DNA of 64,000 nt from Ceriagrion tenellum. Lineage: Eukaryota > Arthropoda > Insecta > Odonata > Coenagrionidae. A program made the translations under genes and the position numbers. Location of the stretch: assembly GCA_963169105.1 (NCBI GenBank), contig OY720634.1:115356430-115420429 (forward strand), read 5' to 3'. Under the pieces are notes generated by a model. It worked only from the letters and a program-made list of their open reading frames with translations. It ran no database searches and was not told the DNA's origin. This document shows, one piece after another, positions 49,501-61,600 of the stretch (positions are counted from its first letter, which is position 1; the number at the start of each line of letters is the position of its first letter).

Positions 49501-51336
49501 ATGGGTCTGTGCTTGAGAAGGAGTTAGTTATGTATGTCAAAATTAAAGTAATGAAAACTATTCCTGCTAATAATAGCTATGGGCTTCATCAATTTATTTA
49601 CCATTCTTAAAATACCAATATACATTTATTTATCTTTGATAGCATTTGTTTTTTGTCAATATCACCATCTCCCATTCATTCTAAAAATTACAGTGTGTAG
49701 ATCTTAGTGGCCAAAACCTGGCATTCTCACATTTCCTACTTCTGTTATTTGAAGTAAGTTTAGGTTTAACTTTTTTCCATGGTAGAATCTTCAGCCCCAA
49801 ATTTTATTTACTATTGTAAAATATAATTGATAATCTTTTAAGTGATAATATCAAAGTATGGATAGACAAAGTAGGTGGTGGGGTTTGTCTGCCTCATGTT
49901 TATAGAGCGCTCGATTCATTTTTGTTCCCAAAGGTAGAGAGCTGTTGGATGACTGTTTTGCTTATGGTAATTGATGTATACGCTGTCAATATTTCTCATG
50001 TCAAGTGGCTGCACATTTCTGTTAGTTTCTATCCGGTAAAGATTTTTTTTTAAGGAACAACCATTCAGGGATGTACTTAGTGTTTCAGTTTTATGTATTT
50101 TCACTATGGTCCAAGCTTCTCTGATCACTTGGGGATAGGGTGAATGCTGGAGGGATGAGAGCAGTCCCCAGACATTGCATAATGTGCTGTGACACTATTG
50201 GGAAATCGGAGGGAGTTGGGGAGTAAAAGTTACATGTCCTGGATTGAATTGAGTGCAAGAAAATGCATCGTCTTGACTAAAGATTGTTGTTATTAGTGAC
50301 AACCTTTGCAACACAGGAAACAAGAGTTTGAAATTAACAACCGAAGCTTGTGGGTGACTAATTTTCAGAGGATATACTTCGCCTAATAATTTACCATTGG
50401 TTCTTCCCGTGTGGCATGCCTGGTAATTATACCCCTAGCTGTCCTCAGCGAGACAAAGAGATTTTGAATGGATTATATGTATCTTTAACGTTTGTAATTC
50501 CTCTTGTATGAGACCGGTATATTGATTAGGAGGTGATCAATGGAACTGCTATAATTACTTGATTGACAAAGGTCATCTTTATTCAAAGTTAGGAATTATC
50601 TTCTGACTTCTTTTTGGTGAAAAGTCACATTTGACATTTTCAGCATGTTTTGATTTCAGTGAATGTTTCTGACTTGCTAGGAGCCATAAAAAGTTTTATT
50701 TAGAAGAGGATATTCCCATTTGTTTGTAGAGAAAATTGGTTTTCATGGAATGTTTTTGTTATGTTTCAGGGCTGCAGCCATGACTCTTCGTACTGTGTTG
50801 CTCTCCTTACAAGCTTTGCTGGCAGCAGCTGAACCAGATGATCCTCAAGATGCAGTTGTAGCTAAGCAATTTAGAGAGTGTCGAGAAATATTCTGGCAGA
50901 CTGCAAGGCATTGGACTCAAGTTTATGCTGGAGGTCAGTCACTGGAACATATTAATTTTTAAAAGTTCAAAATATATATTCTTAACTATTCATTTGACTC
51001 TTTACTGAGCATGGAGGAGTTATTTTCTTGGTATATTTGGGTTATTGCCATTATAATTTCATTCTTAGTTCATTTTTTTGATTGCCTCCAGCCTTCATTT
51101 ATGCAGCATTAATAGTGAGAGTTTAGATGAGCCGCTTATCTTGTGAATGTGTTTAAATTTGTTTTTATTGGAAACATAATCATCCTCTATTTCTTTTAGG
51201 CCCCAATCGTAGTCCTGAACTAGAAGCAAAAATACGACGTTTAATGGACATGGGCATTGAAGAACATACGGCACGCGTGGCCCTATCTTCATATGATTGG
51301 GACCTTGAAAGGGCAACTGAACAGCTCTTCGGTTAG
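46438..51336 (+). CDS. UBE2K: Ubiquitin-conjugating enzyme E2 K (E2-25K), complete, 5 exons
   Basis: E2 enzyme that accepts ubiquitin from E1 on a catalytic cysteine and, in the known family, builds K48-linked chains. The CDS joins 46438-46500, 47268-47420, 48295-48377, 50770-50933 and 51200-51336. All introns are GT-AG and phases agree: 600 nt, 199 codons plus stop (human UBE2K has 200). The N-terminus MANIAAQRIKREFKEV matches the family. The UBC core shows PPDTPYEGG, the YPFNPPK loop, HPN (81-83) and the catalytic C92 in GAICLD. It continues with LLSLQALLAAAEPDDPQDAVV. The last exon encodes a UBA domain with LMDMGIEEHTARVAL. The UBC-plus-UBA layout separates it from short class I E2s. It shares a promoter region with PRPS. 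Confidence 0.98.
46501..47267 (+). other. UBE2K intron 1
   Basis: 767-bp AT-rich intron between gtatgc and catttag. Open frames up to 76 codons show no family match. Confidence 0.85.
47268..47420 (+). CDS. UBE2K: UBE2K exon 2 (residues 22-72)
   Basis: After acceptor catttag the exon reads VAKCAIKVELVNDSFTELKG and then EIAGPPDTPYEGGNF through ETYPFNPPK, ending AAG|gtaggt in phase 0. Residues 22-26 (VAKCA, against TSKNQ in human) are the most divergent part of the core. Confidence 0.97.
47421..48294 (+). other. UBE2K intron 2
   Basis: 874-bp intron with a strong polypyrimidine/AT tract before the acceptor. Nothing else recognised. Confidence 0.85.
48295..48377 (+). CDS. UBE2K: UBE2K exon 3 (residues 73-99), contains catalytic C92
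   Basis: After acceptor ttttag the exon encodes VRFITKIWHPNISSVTGA, then the catalytic ICLDILKDQ, and ends TG|gtgagt, splitting the Trp codon. HPN and the active-site Cys are intact. Confidence 0.97.
48378..50769 (+). other. UBE2K intron 3
   Basis: 2392-bp intron with a degenerate tRNA-like relic near 48.52 kb. The remainder is AT-rich without a recognised element. Confidence 0.8.
48518..48605 (+). repeat. Degenerate tRNA-like sequence in UBE2K intron 3
   Basis: AATAGTGGTAAGGTATCCGACT resembles a degenerate A-box arm, and CCCGTGGTTCAATC a B box. It is a probable SINE relic, too decayed to assign. Confidence 0.3.
50770..50933 (+). CDS. UBE2K: UBE2K exon 4 (residues 100-154)
   Basis: The exon starts with G completing Trp after acceptor tttcag. 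It reads AAAMTLRTVLLSLQALLAAA, then EPDDPQDAVVAKQF and the C-terminal UBC helices (REIFWQTARHWTQVYAG). It ends at G|gtcagt. Confidence 0.97.
51200..51336 (+). CDS. UBE2K: UBE2K exon 5, UBA domain and stop
   Basis: After acceptor ttttag the exon begins GPNRSPELEAKIRRLMDMGI and continues EEHTARVALSSYDWDLERAT EQLFG before TAG (51334-51336). The M-G-(I/F) loop and the C-terminal helix are the ubiquitin-binding UBA signature seen in UBE2K. Confidence 0.96.
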
Positions 51337-51573
51337 GGCTTTTAGCTCCAATTGTGACTTACGTTTGGGAAGTTGCTGACTTCCTTAAATCATGCCTGCC
51401 AATTGAAAGATTATGGGACATCTCCAGATGAATGCATATTAATGGAATAAGGGATGGTATTCATCTTTCATTAATTTTACTGGAGTATTTGATGGCATGT
51501 TTCAGAGAGTTAACAACACATTAAATAGACTGTGATTAATCGGAGTGGGTAATTATGTTTCAAGGCAAAATTC

Positions 51574-51579
51574 AATAAA
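51574..51579 (+). terminator. Candidate UBE2K polyadenylation signal AATAAA
   Basis: First canonical AATAAA after the UBE2K stop, 238 nt downstream, giving a short AT-rich 3' UTR. Later AATAAA copies exist (for example near 52.75 kb). Confidence 0.45.
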
Positions 51580-52849
51580 ACTAAATGTTACAGTGTGAAA
51601 TAGAACTGGGCATATAGAAGAAATTGAATAATGAACTTTTAAGGTGTTTCTACTTTTACATTTGGGTTCATTAAATTTAATATGAAAGTTTTAATGAAAT
51701 TTCATTTTTATTTGAGTGATATTCTCTTGATTTTTTAATGAATAATTTTGCTCAAATAAGTAGATATCTTGACTAAGTTCTTATTCGATTTCTTCGGTAC
51801 TGAATTCCTACAAAATTTCCTCACTTTTAATGGATTTCACTCAATCATATAAGCGTTGCCTAATGCTAGAAATTTTTCTTGCCTGAGTGTAGATTACTCT
51901 TGTCATCTTATTATTCGTTATACATTCCATTCCCACTTGTTTTATTTACCGTGCATTTATTAGCTATGGTGAGAAGCTTCATTTCCAAATGCTATGCTGT
52001 GTGCCTCAAACCACAGAATGTGACCAAAGCATTAAGCAGGTACATACTTGAAAGTGAGATTGGTTCTCATCCATCTGCATGGATTTTTCATTATACCCAA
52101 CTTTGCTTGTTAGTGGGTTAATGGGTATGTGATGAAAACAATGACGAAGTAATTGGGTGGTTTTTTTTACCGTCTTTTCCCAAATCAAATTGAAATGATG
52201 AGAAGGGCTAAGATCATGGTCAACATATGAACGATTATAATCTTTTTGGGTCTTGTGTATTATATTCTTAATGTATGTTTGAAAGAGTTTTTAAGTTGAA
52301 TCATTTTCGTATCTTGAATTGTGTGCTAGGGTTGTGATATGAATCTGATATTTTTAGAAAGCTGCCTCCTACCAACATTGCCAGTGTAATTACTATTTGG
52401 ATTGAATAATTTAATTTGGCTTGGTATACCCTATACCTTGTGAATTTTATGTAAAAAAACTTCTTAAAGAAAATGCAGGCCACAAAAATAGAAATTTGTG
52501 TCAGTGGTAACAGCAATAACCCTTTGGTAATCCTGTGAAATTTATTTAATTTATTAAAGTAAAAATATAATAATTTGTGTATGTATTTCTTACCCCTATT
52601 AACTGCCCACTAGGTTCTGATTGTGAGACGTATTTCCATTATTCATATTTTTCTCTGTCACAAGGTAATGTGCTGTTTTTCTTTAGCGTGAACTTTACGA
52701 TAGGCTGAACTTTTAGAGAAGTTCTGAGGGGTACACATTTCTGTTAAATAAAATTAGGTTTAAATGGGAGAGTGTAATATGTATAAGAAGTACCTTTTAC
52801 AGCTGACAAGCCTTCAACACAATTCAATTTGCATACATCTTACCACATG
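51580..52849. other. Downstream of UBE2K, AT-rich
   Basis: May include a longer UBE2K 3' UTR (later AATAAA copies). No coding match. Confidence 0.5.
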
Positions 52850-53460
52850 TCATCTTATTCCTTAAGCATATTCTCTTTCTTACCCATCTCGACTTGCATA
52901 ACTTCCTTCTCTCGATTGTCCCTCAGCTATCCTTTGCCCCTCTTTACCTATTCAAACTACCTACTCTGCCTCCTAATCTCCTCCAGTTGCTTCCTCCCCT
53001 ACCTTGTCAAATTTTTCCTCATCGATTTGGAGATCAGCTTTCGGGTTTCCTTCCGAATTTATCTTTATGTGACAACAGTTTCTTCTTGTGACGACAGTGC
53101 GGGAAACCAGGTCGCTCCGATCGACCCATCAGGTATATAAGGACGAACCATGAGATGCATCGCCACTTCGACCTGAAGACGCCAGCAGGATGGCTGGAGA
53201 AGCTGACGTCACAAAAAGACTAAACATGGAAGGAAAGCCAAAATCTAATGTCCAAATGCTGAAACCCCACGGAAACCTTCATACAATTTTCCTCATCAAC
53301 CTTTCTTTGTATCAATCACACTTACCTTATTTTTCTCTACGGTGGAATCTCAAATGCATGTCTCCAATTCTCATTATCTTCACCCTATCAAGCATCTTAT
53401 GTCTGGTATTGTTATCATTATTTTTTAAGTTGCTTGGAGATGCTGACATTATCACTTTTC
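52850..53460 (-). mobile_element. Possible LINE 3' fragment (same type as above)
   Basis: The pyrimidine-rich plus strand with cctcctaatctcctcc and gaatctcaaatgcatgtctcc resembles the reverse complement of the LINE C-terminal region of the copy at 9.8-10.15 kb (gaaatctcaaatgcctgcag). It could be the displaced 3' part of the RT remnant at 55.2-55.8 kb. The alignment was done by eye and is weak. Confidence 0.35.
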
Positions 53461-54149
53461 ATATGGTTGTTTTGTGATGGTAGCCAAAGTGGCTTTACCT
53501 TTTTTGTGGCCAGGATCAACTTCCACTTGTTGTTTTGAGTCTCACAGAGTCCTTGATTTTGTGTGTCTTTGTGTTTAGTCCATCTTGTTCTACAGAAGAA
53601 TAATTGCCCTGGTGTAGTCGGTGGTGTCCTACATCCATGAAACGGTTTCGGTGTAAAACTCTCGCTAGAGAACCAATGAGTGATGTGGCATGATGTCATT
53701 GCTGTTGATTCCCTCTTTCCTTCTGCTCGCTCATAGTGTAACAAAGAAATTGTTTCACTGAGAGGCTGAGGGGGGTGAGCAAATAATGAAAATGAAAGAG
53801 ATCTAAGCGAAGGGGGAAGTGCAGTTCGCCTTCCTAGTTTGTATGCTTTCTTCAATTGTTGATTTGCCATCCTCCAGTTATGCTTATGTTGCTGTGACTT
53901 GCTCTGTAGTACCATCTTTTTAGAGTGGCAATGCCTTTTTTTTTAACCAAGTGTAGCGACCAGAGTCTAGTTTTTACTGACTTGTCTATTAATGTTGTTT
54001 GGCATTTTTAATGACATAAGTACTGGTGGTCATGAAGTGGATTTTGGGACATGTGTTGGTGGCATTAAACGATACTTCTCTTTGTGGGATTTCATTGGCA
54101 ACATCTGAAGGTGGAGCTATGATTGTTGTGTAGATGGAGTCTCTGGTTT
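53461..54149. other. Intergenic DNA with an unrecognised 165-codon minus frame
   Basis: The frame 53418-53915 (-) is long for this AT-rich DNA. Its translation is rich in Lys, Ser, Pro and Gln and shows no domain, no membrane segment and no family match. It lies between LINE fragments, so it is most likely repeat-derived or a chance frame. Confidence 0.35.
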
Positions 54150-54500
54150 CCTTCCAGGTAGGTGGTGCTATATCTCAGACCTCCCCAGGAGCCATCGCCT
54201 TACCATGGTGGGGAGAGGATTGTGAGCGTCGAGTCTGAGAGCTATACTGGTGGGAGTTTATGCTCCTGGTAGGGCTACTCAATCTGGACAAGTTGAAGGG
54301 TTGTAACCAGACAAAAAAAGTGACCCCTGATCATCCAGATTAGAGGTTTACAGTAGGGCTCTAAACCAAACCTCATGACAGAGACCATGAGGAAAGACCT
54401 TGAGAATAATGTAGTAGCAGGCAGCTCTTGACACAACATGAAAAGCATGTAACGATCGTCAATTTTAGGTTTGCTACTGTGAATGTTACATATCATTATA
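54150..54500 (+). repeat. Probable interspersed-repeat fragment (LINE 5'-region type)
   Basis: The stretch gagccatcgccttaccatgg, then gtgagcgtcgagtctgagag, then ggagtttatgctcctggtag resembles sequence I associate with the 5' part of insect LINEs. It contains no long frame. It sits between the RT remnant (55.2 kb) and the possible 3' fragment (53.4 kb), as if inserted there. Confidence 0.35.
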
Positions 54501-55216
54501 GACCTGGAGTACTGAAAGTACCCAAAGAATAACTCATTAAGTATAGGATTGCCTCTGATAATTCTATGATATTAATCAGGTCAGAAATCATGGAAACAAG
54601 GGACCATACAATGAGTCACAGGGGATGTGAAAATTATCACATCCTTGGAACAGGTACTTATTATTGTAAACAGAAAACTGCAAACATATTGTATAAGATT
54701 AGAAGTATTATGCCTGAGAATGTGTTACATTTAAGGAGGCTGTAATGGGAGGAGAAACTCGGCCTGAGAAAACAAGCTTTACACGTCGCAAGTGAAACAG
54801 AGTACCATGCATGGCGAAATGTTCAATTATGCTCTCATCTTGCCCGTCACGACACAAACTGTATACAAAGCATGTACACTCATAATAGTCACATCACAGA
54901 GTGCAGTATCTTCGCTTTAGGCTAACTATATGGACTATGGTCAATATTGAAGCCCTAAGTAGCTTGCGATATCTACTGGATATCCGTACATGGTTGAAAA
55001 TAGCCATACTAGGTAATATTGAATCTTAAATGTTGTATGGATATCATGTTATGATATCTTGCCTTGGATATTTAATGCTATCCATGAAATATTAGCTAAT
55101 GGAGATTTATTGGAAAAATAATATATATATTTATCTGTATAAGAGCCAAATGAAGCACCACTATAGAGAATATTGACATAGGTGATCATATTTCAAACAT
55201 TAGCTAGCCATGGTAG

Positions 55217-55758
55217 TCAGGAATGAGCCAGCCAGACAACCCATAGCTTTGAATCCTGAGTCATAGGCATAGATGATGTGGTACGTTGTCTAAGAATTAG
55301 CTGAGATGGTGTGATGTAATTGTGATCTACTTCCTGTTCTAAGTTATGTCCTCCGCCTTGAATGCTTAGCTTAGCCATTTTTGGTGAGATTATTAATATT
55401 ACTTTAGTTTTCTTATAATTAGTCTTCATCCCTTACCTCTCACACTGACTCTTTAATGCATTTATAAATGATTGTCACTGCTTTGCTGACTGGGTTACCA
55501 GAGCTTGGTCATCCACAAACATGTCTTAATCAGTTCCCCTCCTGCCATCACACCAACTGAAAGTTCCTCCCAAGCCTGTCTTAACATTTCTTTAACAAGT
55601 ATATTGAATTGCACAGGCAAGATTGGGCAACCCTGTCTCACTCCTCTTCCTAATACTGCCCATCCTGATTCTCCATCATCTACCTTAACTTGAGCAGCGT
55701 GAGGCATGTAAAGGTTTTGAAAAAGTTGTCTCCCTCTCTCTCTGACTGGCTTGAACAT
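55217..55758 (-). mobile_element. LINE reverse-transcriptase remnant
   Basis: The minus-strand frame from 55758 reads AAQVKVDDGESGWAVLGRGV and RQGCPILP (GVRQGCP at 55624-55644), the RT core typical of the same APE-type LINE group as the copies at the left. After a break, NYKKTKVILI and LEQEVDHNYI (55217-55429) correspond to the segment after the RT catalytic box. It is broken by a frameshift near 55.5 kb. Confidence 0.78.
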
Positions 55759-58224
55759 CCGAAATTTTGCAGTGTGTCAAAAAGAATAACTAAGGTAAAA
55801 TGTGTTTGCCCAGTTGTATTTCTTCTTCTCTAACCTAATCTCTACCACCTCCTTGACTATTGTGATCCATGTCATGTGGCCTTACTAACTACATGTTTTC
55901 ATTTTAGCAAGGTTGTTTGTTTGGCCATTAACCTGGCTGTTTGTATGGCCATTAACCTCAGCTACCTTCAACTTGACCGGTTTTTTCATCCAGATTCAAT
56001 GTTCGCACTCCTTCAGCCTGGTTCTTTCAGGTTTCTCCTGCATATACTTTTCTGCACTCACAGGGGATACAATATACTCCCAGTATTCATATTCAGTAGG
56101 TCTTTCACCCACACTAGATGATATACCAATCATCTGTATGATTTGTAGGATGTTTCAATTGTCTCTTCAGAATATACTGTGGATCTTTCCAGAGATAGTT
56201 GAGGCATACGGGACACACATTGACCACTGGTTATTCTTGGCCTAAGGTCCTGTAAAGGGCCATATCCTTGGGAATTTTCCATAATATTTACTCTGTTTAT
56301 GTCTTTCCAGGAGAAACCATTTGGCAGGAATGTCATCCTCTGGTATTTGGAAGATTCTCTTGATCTGCTCTCATTGTGTGGAGCTATGATCATTGTTTGC
56401 TTGGATATCTGGTGTTAAAAGGTTAATTTATATGGTGGTGACAAGATCTGATAATACTGATGCAAATAATTCAAGATGAATTGAGGCAAAAAGTTGTGAT
56501 CTGTTACTATTGGTCTAGAGGTACTAGTGGCAAAGAATACTGAAAAAATGAGAAATTATTCGGTTGGACTATGAATATTCATAATGGATTCAAATATTAG
56601 GAAATTTTGCCTAAGCAACATGTTGCCTAAATTTCGGGATTTAGTTCTCCCAGTCCTAGGTGATGCCCTGCAGAAATTTTCTTCTGTCGACTCATAAATG
56701 GCCATTGTTAATTGGCATTAATGTAAGACTGATGGTTATTACTTTACAACTGAAGAGATAGAGACAGTGCAAATGACCTCAGTTTTCAGTCACCTACCCG
56801 TTCAACTAATTGGGAGCCACTCAATATTTCTGCCTATTCCAAGTGGTAGGGATCATCAGAATGCTCAAGGCCTTCCACCAAACCAAGGTTACAGTTCAAG
56901 ATCATAAATGAGAAAGTGAAGAGCACTAATTGAAACTTGCACTAATATTTAAAATAAGTTTTGGAATTGGGAAGTACTAAGGGGCTTATGGTGACAATTT
57001 GAAATTTACCTGAAGAGATGTTTTCACCTGAAGTAAATATTCATACTTAATGAACATTCCCATAAGGAAATGGGACATGCTGGAACTTTAATAGTAATTA
57101 AAGTTTACATAAAGTTCAATTGAAGCATATTAATTCTTCAAGGAATGCACAGGTACAACCAGCATATTTCATACAAAGAGTTTCAAATGAAGTACATATC
57201 TAGAGATAATGAAAAATAACCAACATGATGCACAGAAAATTGCATATAGGCAAATTCATCTTAATTAGACACAGCAAAATAGAGATATGCTTTTTATAAA
57301 AAAATGTCTTCTAATTAACCTGACACACAAAACGGTTCAGCATAGAGGAGTTATTAAAAGTAATGAAGTTTTATACGCAGAGGAAAAAAGTAATTTCATA
57401 GAAAAATACTCTAAAAAAACCAACATCCCTGAGTAACAAGAGAACAAAACTTCAATAAAAATAGAAAGACATCATCACCAGACAACCAGTATGAAAGCTT
57501 TAATTATGTCAATACATAAAACAAGTAAATATTCAATTTTCACTATGCTGAAAAAGAAAAACTAATTTCCATGCCAACTCTAAAATTTATATTCGTGACT
57601 CTCAAATAAAAACTACTGTTTAAAGCAGCCAGGAAGACAGCGATTACAAGCCAGCAGTAGTATACCAACTGCTTTTAGGAAATGTGACAATGATTTAAAT
57701 ATGCAGTCATTTCTGTTAATATTCAACCAAATGAATCTAATTTCAAGATTAGAACAACACGTTACAAGAGTACGTTGACATGAATTTTGTTTTAAAACAA
57801 GAGCAATGTTCAAGAGATAACAACGGAGATAATCTACAAGGGGTAATACTAAAGGGAAGATTTTGGCACTAACTCCAAATGTGAATACCTTACGAACATA
57901 GTAACAGAGCACCATACATAAAAATCAGATATATATATATACAATGAATAAGTAAAAAACATTAATATATTTAACAGTATCAAAAAGAGTACTCCGATTC
58001 CATTTTTAAATAACATAAATATGTGCCAATAAGTTGAATAAATTAATAGACATCAATATGACCAGAGCAGCAATACATTTTACTAAAGATGAAACGCCAT
58101 AACACTGACACTACTCTTACAGAGTATGTCTTTGATGCCAATGATACAGTCATTCATGTAAGTTTCATTAATGAGGTGAGAGAAATACAACCATATATTA
58201 ATGCATAGGATACAAATGATTGAC
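55759..58224. other. Intergenic DNA between LINE remnant and INPP4 3' end
   Basis: AT-rich. A short two-copy tandem (ttgtttggccattaacct / ttgtatggccattaacct, about 55915-55960) gives a repetitive frame. There is an (AT)n run at about 57929-57941. No gene recognised. Confidence 0.5.
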
Positions 58225-58230
58225 TTTATT
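58225..58230 (-). terminator. Candidate INPP4 polyadenylation signal AATAAA
   Basis: First canonical minus-strand AATAAA after the stop, about 243 nt downstream. Confidence 0.35.
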
Positions 58231-58472
58231 TGCAATAGTTAAACTATTAGAACAATTTACCTAACTTTTCTTTCATTATGTTAAAACACTTTGAATCCAT
58301 TAAATAATGCACCATTTTTTCAATTTTCTCAGTTTGCTGCTTTTCCTAACTACAGCAGAAGGAATTACAATTTGTGCGCCATTTGCAATGGTATTCATCA
58401 TTATTCAACTATGATTCAAATGAATGTTATATATCTTGGATTGAATCCAACACATACCAAATAATACTTTCT

Positions 58473-58605
58473 TCAGGTTTGGCCAGAACCATAAGTACCA
58501 GGAGGAGGTCGATAGGCTTTAGGTAAAGAAGCCATTTGCTGACTACTGAATGCATATCGTCGGCTTCCAGTATTTTTAAACAAATTTTCACGACGGCACC
58601 CTTCA
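58473..58605 (-). CDS. INPP4: INPP4 terminal exon and stop
   Basis: After acceptor tttacag the T completes R-S, then the exon reads EGCRRENLFKNTGSRRYAFS, SQQMASLPKAYRPPPGTYGS and GQT, with stop TGA at 58475-58473. Another reading frame is open across the same bases but shows no family match. Confidence 0.92.
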
Positions 58606-61600
58606 CTGTAAATAAGAAAGAAACCATTTAAAGCAACATTGAATTAATTATGTGGCTTTATTACAATAAGTGAATATCCCACAATTATTATGCGTAAGCA
58701 ATATACTAAGCTTATGAAATAGGAATTTTAAATGGAAATAAATGCAAAAAATTTTCACTAGAAATTCATCACCATAATTGCACACCTCATCAAAAGAAAT
58801 GTGAACACATGCTCCTTTGGACAACACCTTGTAGGGACACACTGGTAATTATCCATGGAACCAACATATATCAGGCATGGGCGTAGCTAGGGAGGTTCCA
58901 GGGGCGCCCCAGCCCACACCCGAAAGGCTCGTGGCCCCCCCAGAAAAATGTGACCATTGGCAGCCATGTGCCACACAGTGCTGGCAACTGCGCACCTGCC
59001 ACTGAGCCACGGTGCGGTCCCTTTCTGGAGAGTCTGCAAGACTCATGGGGGTGGGACTATACTAACATGTATGGAGGTGGCATGAGGCCCTGGGGCAATG
59101 GGACCGGCTGAGGCACATTCCTGAGTACTAATCCACAACACTTGGGTTGAAACTTTACATATACCAGTGGATAAAAACAGCAGTCTGAGCTACTATTTTT
59201 ACTGTAACTCTTGAACGGTTTGAGCTAATGCATCTGGTATTGTACACGAGAGAGTCATAAATCAGAGTAAAGAGGAGATTGAAGAGAAAAAAACGTTACT
59301 TGACAGAAGTAGCTGATATCATTTTCTATCTCAGTGGTCAAGGCATGCCACCACTAAGAGGGCATGATGAGAGCTCTGAATCTCAGAATAGGAGAAACTT
59401 TGTCAAGTTGTGTAAGCTTTTTGCGAAGCATAACTTTTTTGCAAAACATTTTGAGCAGTACCTTAACTACTGCAGCCCAATGTTTAAGAACGAAATAATA
59501 GAAGTTGCAGCTGGTCTAACTCCTCAAGAAATTGTAAAGGAAGTGCGGGAGTGTGGGTTTTATTCAGTGATGGTTGATGAAGCCAAATGTTACTAAGAAG
59601 ATCAGTTGTCGGTAGTTTTGAGGTACGTAAGAGGATTGGAGGCCATCGAAAGGTTTCTGGGTTTCTTAAATTGTTCCACAGCAAGAGATGCCGAGTCGCT
59701 AAGCCAACTGATTCAAGATTTTTTAGCTACAACAGTTTAAATACAGCTAGGACGATATACCAATGATTAATGATACCAATCATATGATGGTGCCAGCGTA
59801 ATGTCCGGAAAGAACGCAGGTCTCCAGGTGTAAATGAAAGAGTTACACCCACAGGCAATTTATATCCACTGCTTAGCTCAGTTAATTTGGCCATTGTCCA
59901 TTCCTGCAACGATATCCAGTCAGCTAAAATTTTCTTCAATACTCTTGAAGCCCTTCATATGCACTATTCACAACCTGGTAATCATGCCATCTTAGCAGAG
60001 ATTCAAAAGAAGCTAGACATTAAGGGTGGAAAAGAAATGGAGAGCTTTCGTAGTACAAGATGGAGCTGCCATTGCACAAATCGTAAAGTTGTAATAAATA
60101 ACTTCAATGCAATCAAAGAAGTCCTTGAGGAGGAAATCAACGATGGTGGAGGCTATCGGTTTGTTGAGATCTATCACAAAACCTGAATTCGTTGTTAATC
60201 TTTTTGTAATCCATTCTGTTTTATCGGTGACCAACGTGCTGAGTAAGTATTTGCAAGGCCCAGATGCGAAGCTCGGGAGAGCAAGTTCAGTTATTGCCAG
60301 CATTCAAACTACTTGCGCAGAGAGCAGAAATAATTTTGATGGTTTATGGGCAGAGATAGTAGAATTTGCGAACAACAGCAATATTTTGCTAGAGCCTGTG
60401 TCTGTCTCAAAGATAGGAAGGCAGCAGCTGCCTGCAAAAACGAGTGATTACTATCTTGAAACTACCGTAGGAAAAAGCCAGCTGACCGACCTACCATCTG
60501 ACACCAACCCTAGTCCTTGAGACTACTGGAAAATCAATTTGTACAACAGGGTTTTGGATAACATTATTTCACATTTTCAGCACAGGTTTGAGTCCGTTCC
60601 CCTGGCAAAGGCAGTGGATGCCTTTACACAGTTGAACTTGGCTGAAGCTGAAGATTTCATAAATAATTACAAAGAAATTTTGAACATTTTTACCCATTCC
60701 TTAAATGCTGAGGCAACAGTATTGAGAAATACATTAAAAAACAAGGAAATTAAGGTCAACCTTAAAAATGTCAGAACAGAAATAAACGAAGATATCATGC
60801 CAAATGTTTACAGACTTCTCCAAGTAGCAATCGGCCTGCCCATCAGCTCGGGCGGATGTGAAAGTAGTTTTTCAGTCAAGCGAAGAATCAATTTGTGGGT
60901 TCGGTCTACAACTGGCCAATCAAGATTTTCAAGTTACTTTTCTTTGTTTTCACTTTAAATTGATATTGAAGTTGGGAGTCTTTAATTTATTAGCAGATAA
61001 CCATCCCAAAGTTTACTATAATCCCTCTGAAAATGTGTGAATCCTCATTGAAAATAAAAACCATTTTATTTTCCAACTCGGTGTGATCATTTTCTAGCCT
61101 ACAACAATCCCTTTCAGTATTCTACAAAAATGTCATCAGAAATCATGCTTAATTTAAGTTCTGAGAAGGTTAAATTTAAAAAATTCCCCAGACCCCCTCT
61201 TGAACTAGGGGTAGATTGTATGGGTGGGTGAGAGCCTTCTGGAGCTCTCATGGCACTCGGACCCCTTTGGGTCCATTGTACCATCTCACATTAAACTGCC
61301 CGCCAATTGCAGATGGGACAAGAACACTAAGGTAGAGGTATAGATATGGGTCAACCATCCAACCCCTGTCCAGGCCCAAAATTGCTAATCTTCGATGATC
61401 TGACGGGAATCAGTGTGTCAACATGGCTAGGGGTACTCCATACCCCCCTAGACTCCCGGGAGGGTGGGTGGTCCCATGCCTCCCCCGCCCCCAGCCAAAT
61501 TCCCTAGCTACACCCATGATATAAGGGCTACCTTTTAAACTCTTACATTTTTAACTCACACTCAGATAACAGTTGACCAAGAGTCTTAGAGAAATGAGAA

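Noticed and set aside
53418..53915. 165-codon minus frame as a host gene
   Set aside because: Low-complexity Lys/Ser/Pro-rich translation with no family match, lying among LINE fragments. Kept only as an unrecognised frame.
54275..54496. Minus-strand frame over the 54.2-kb repeat as a gene
   Set aside because: It is the shadow of a probable LINE-related stretch read on the plus strand.
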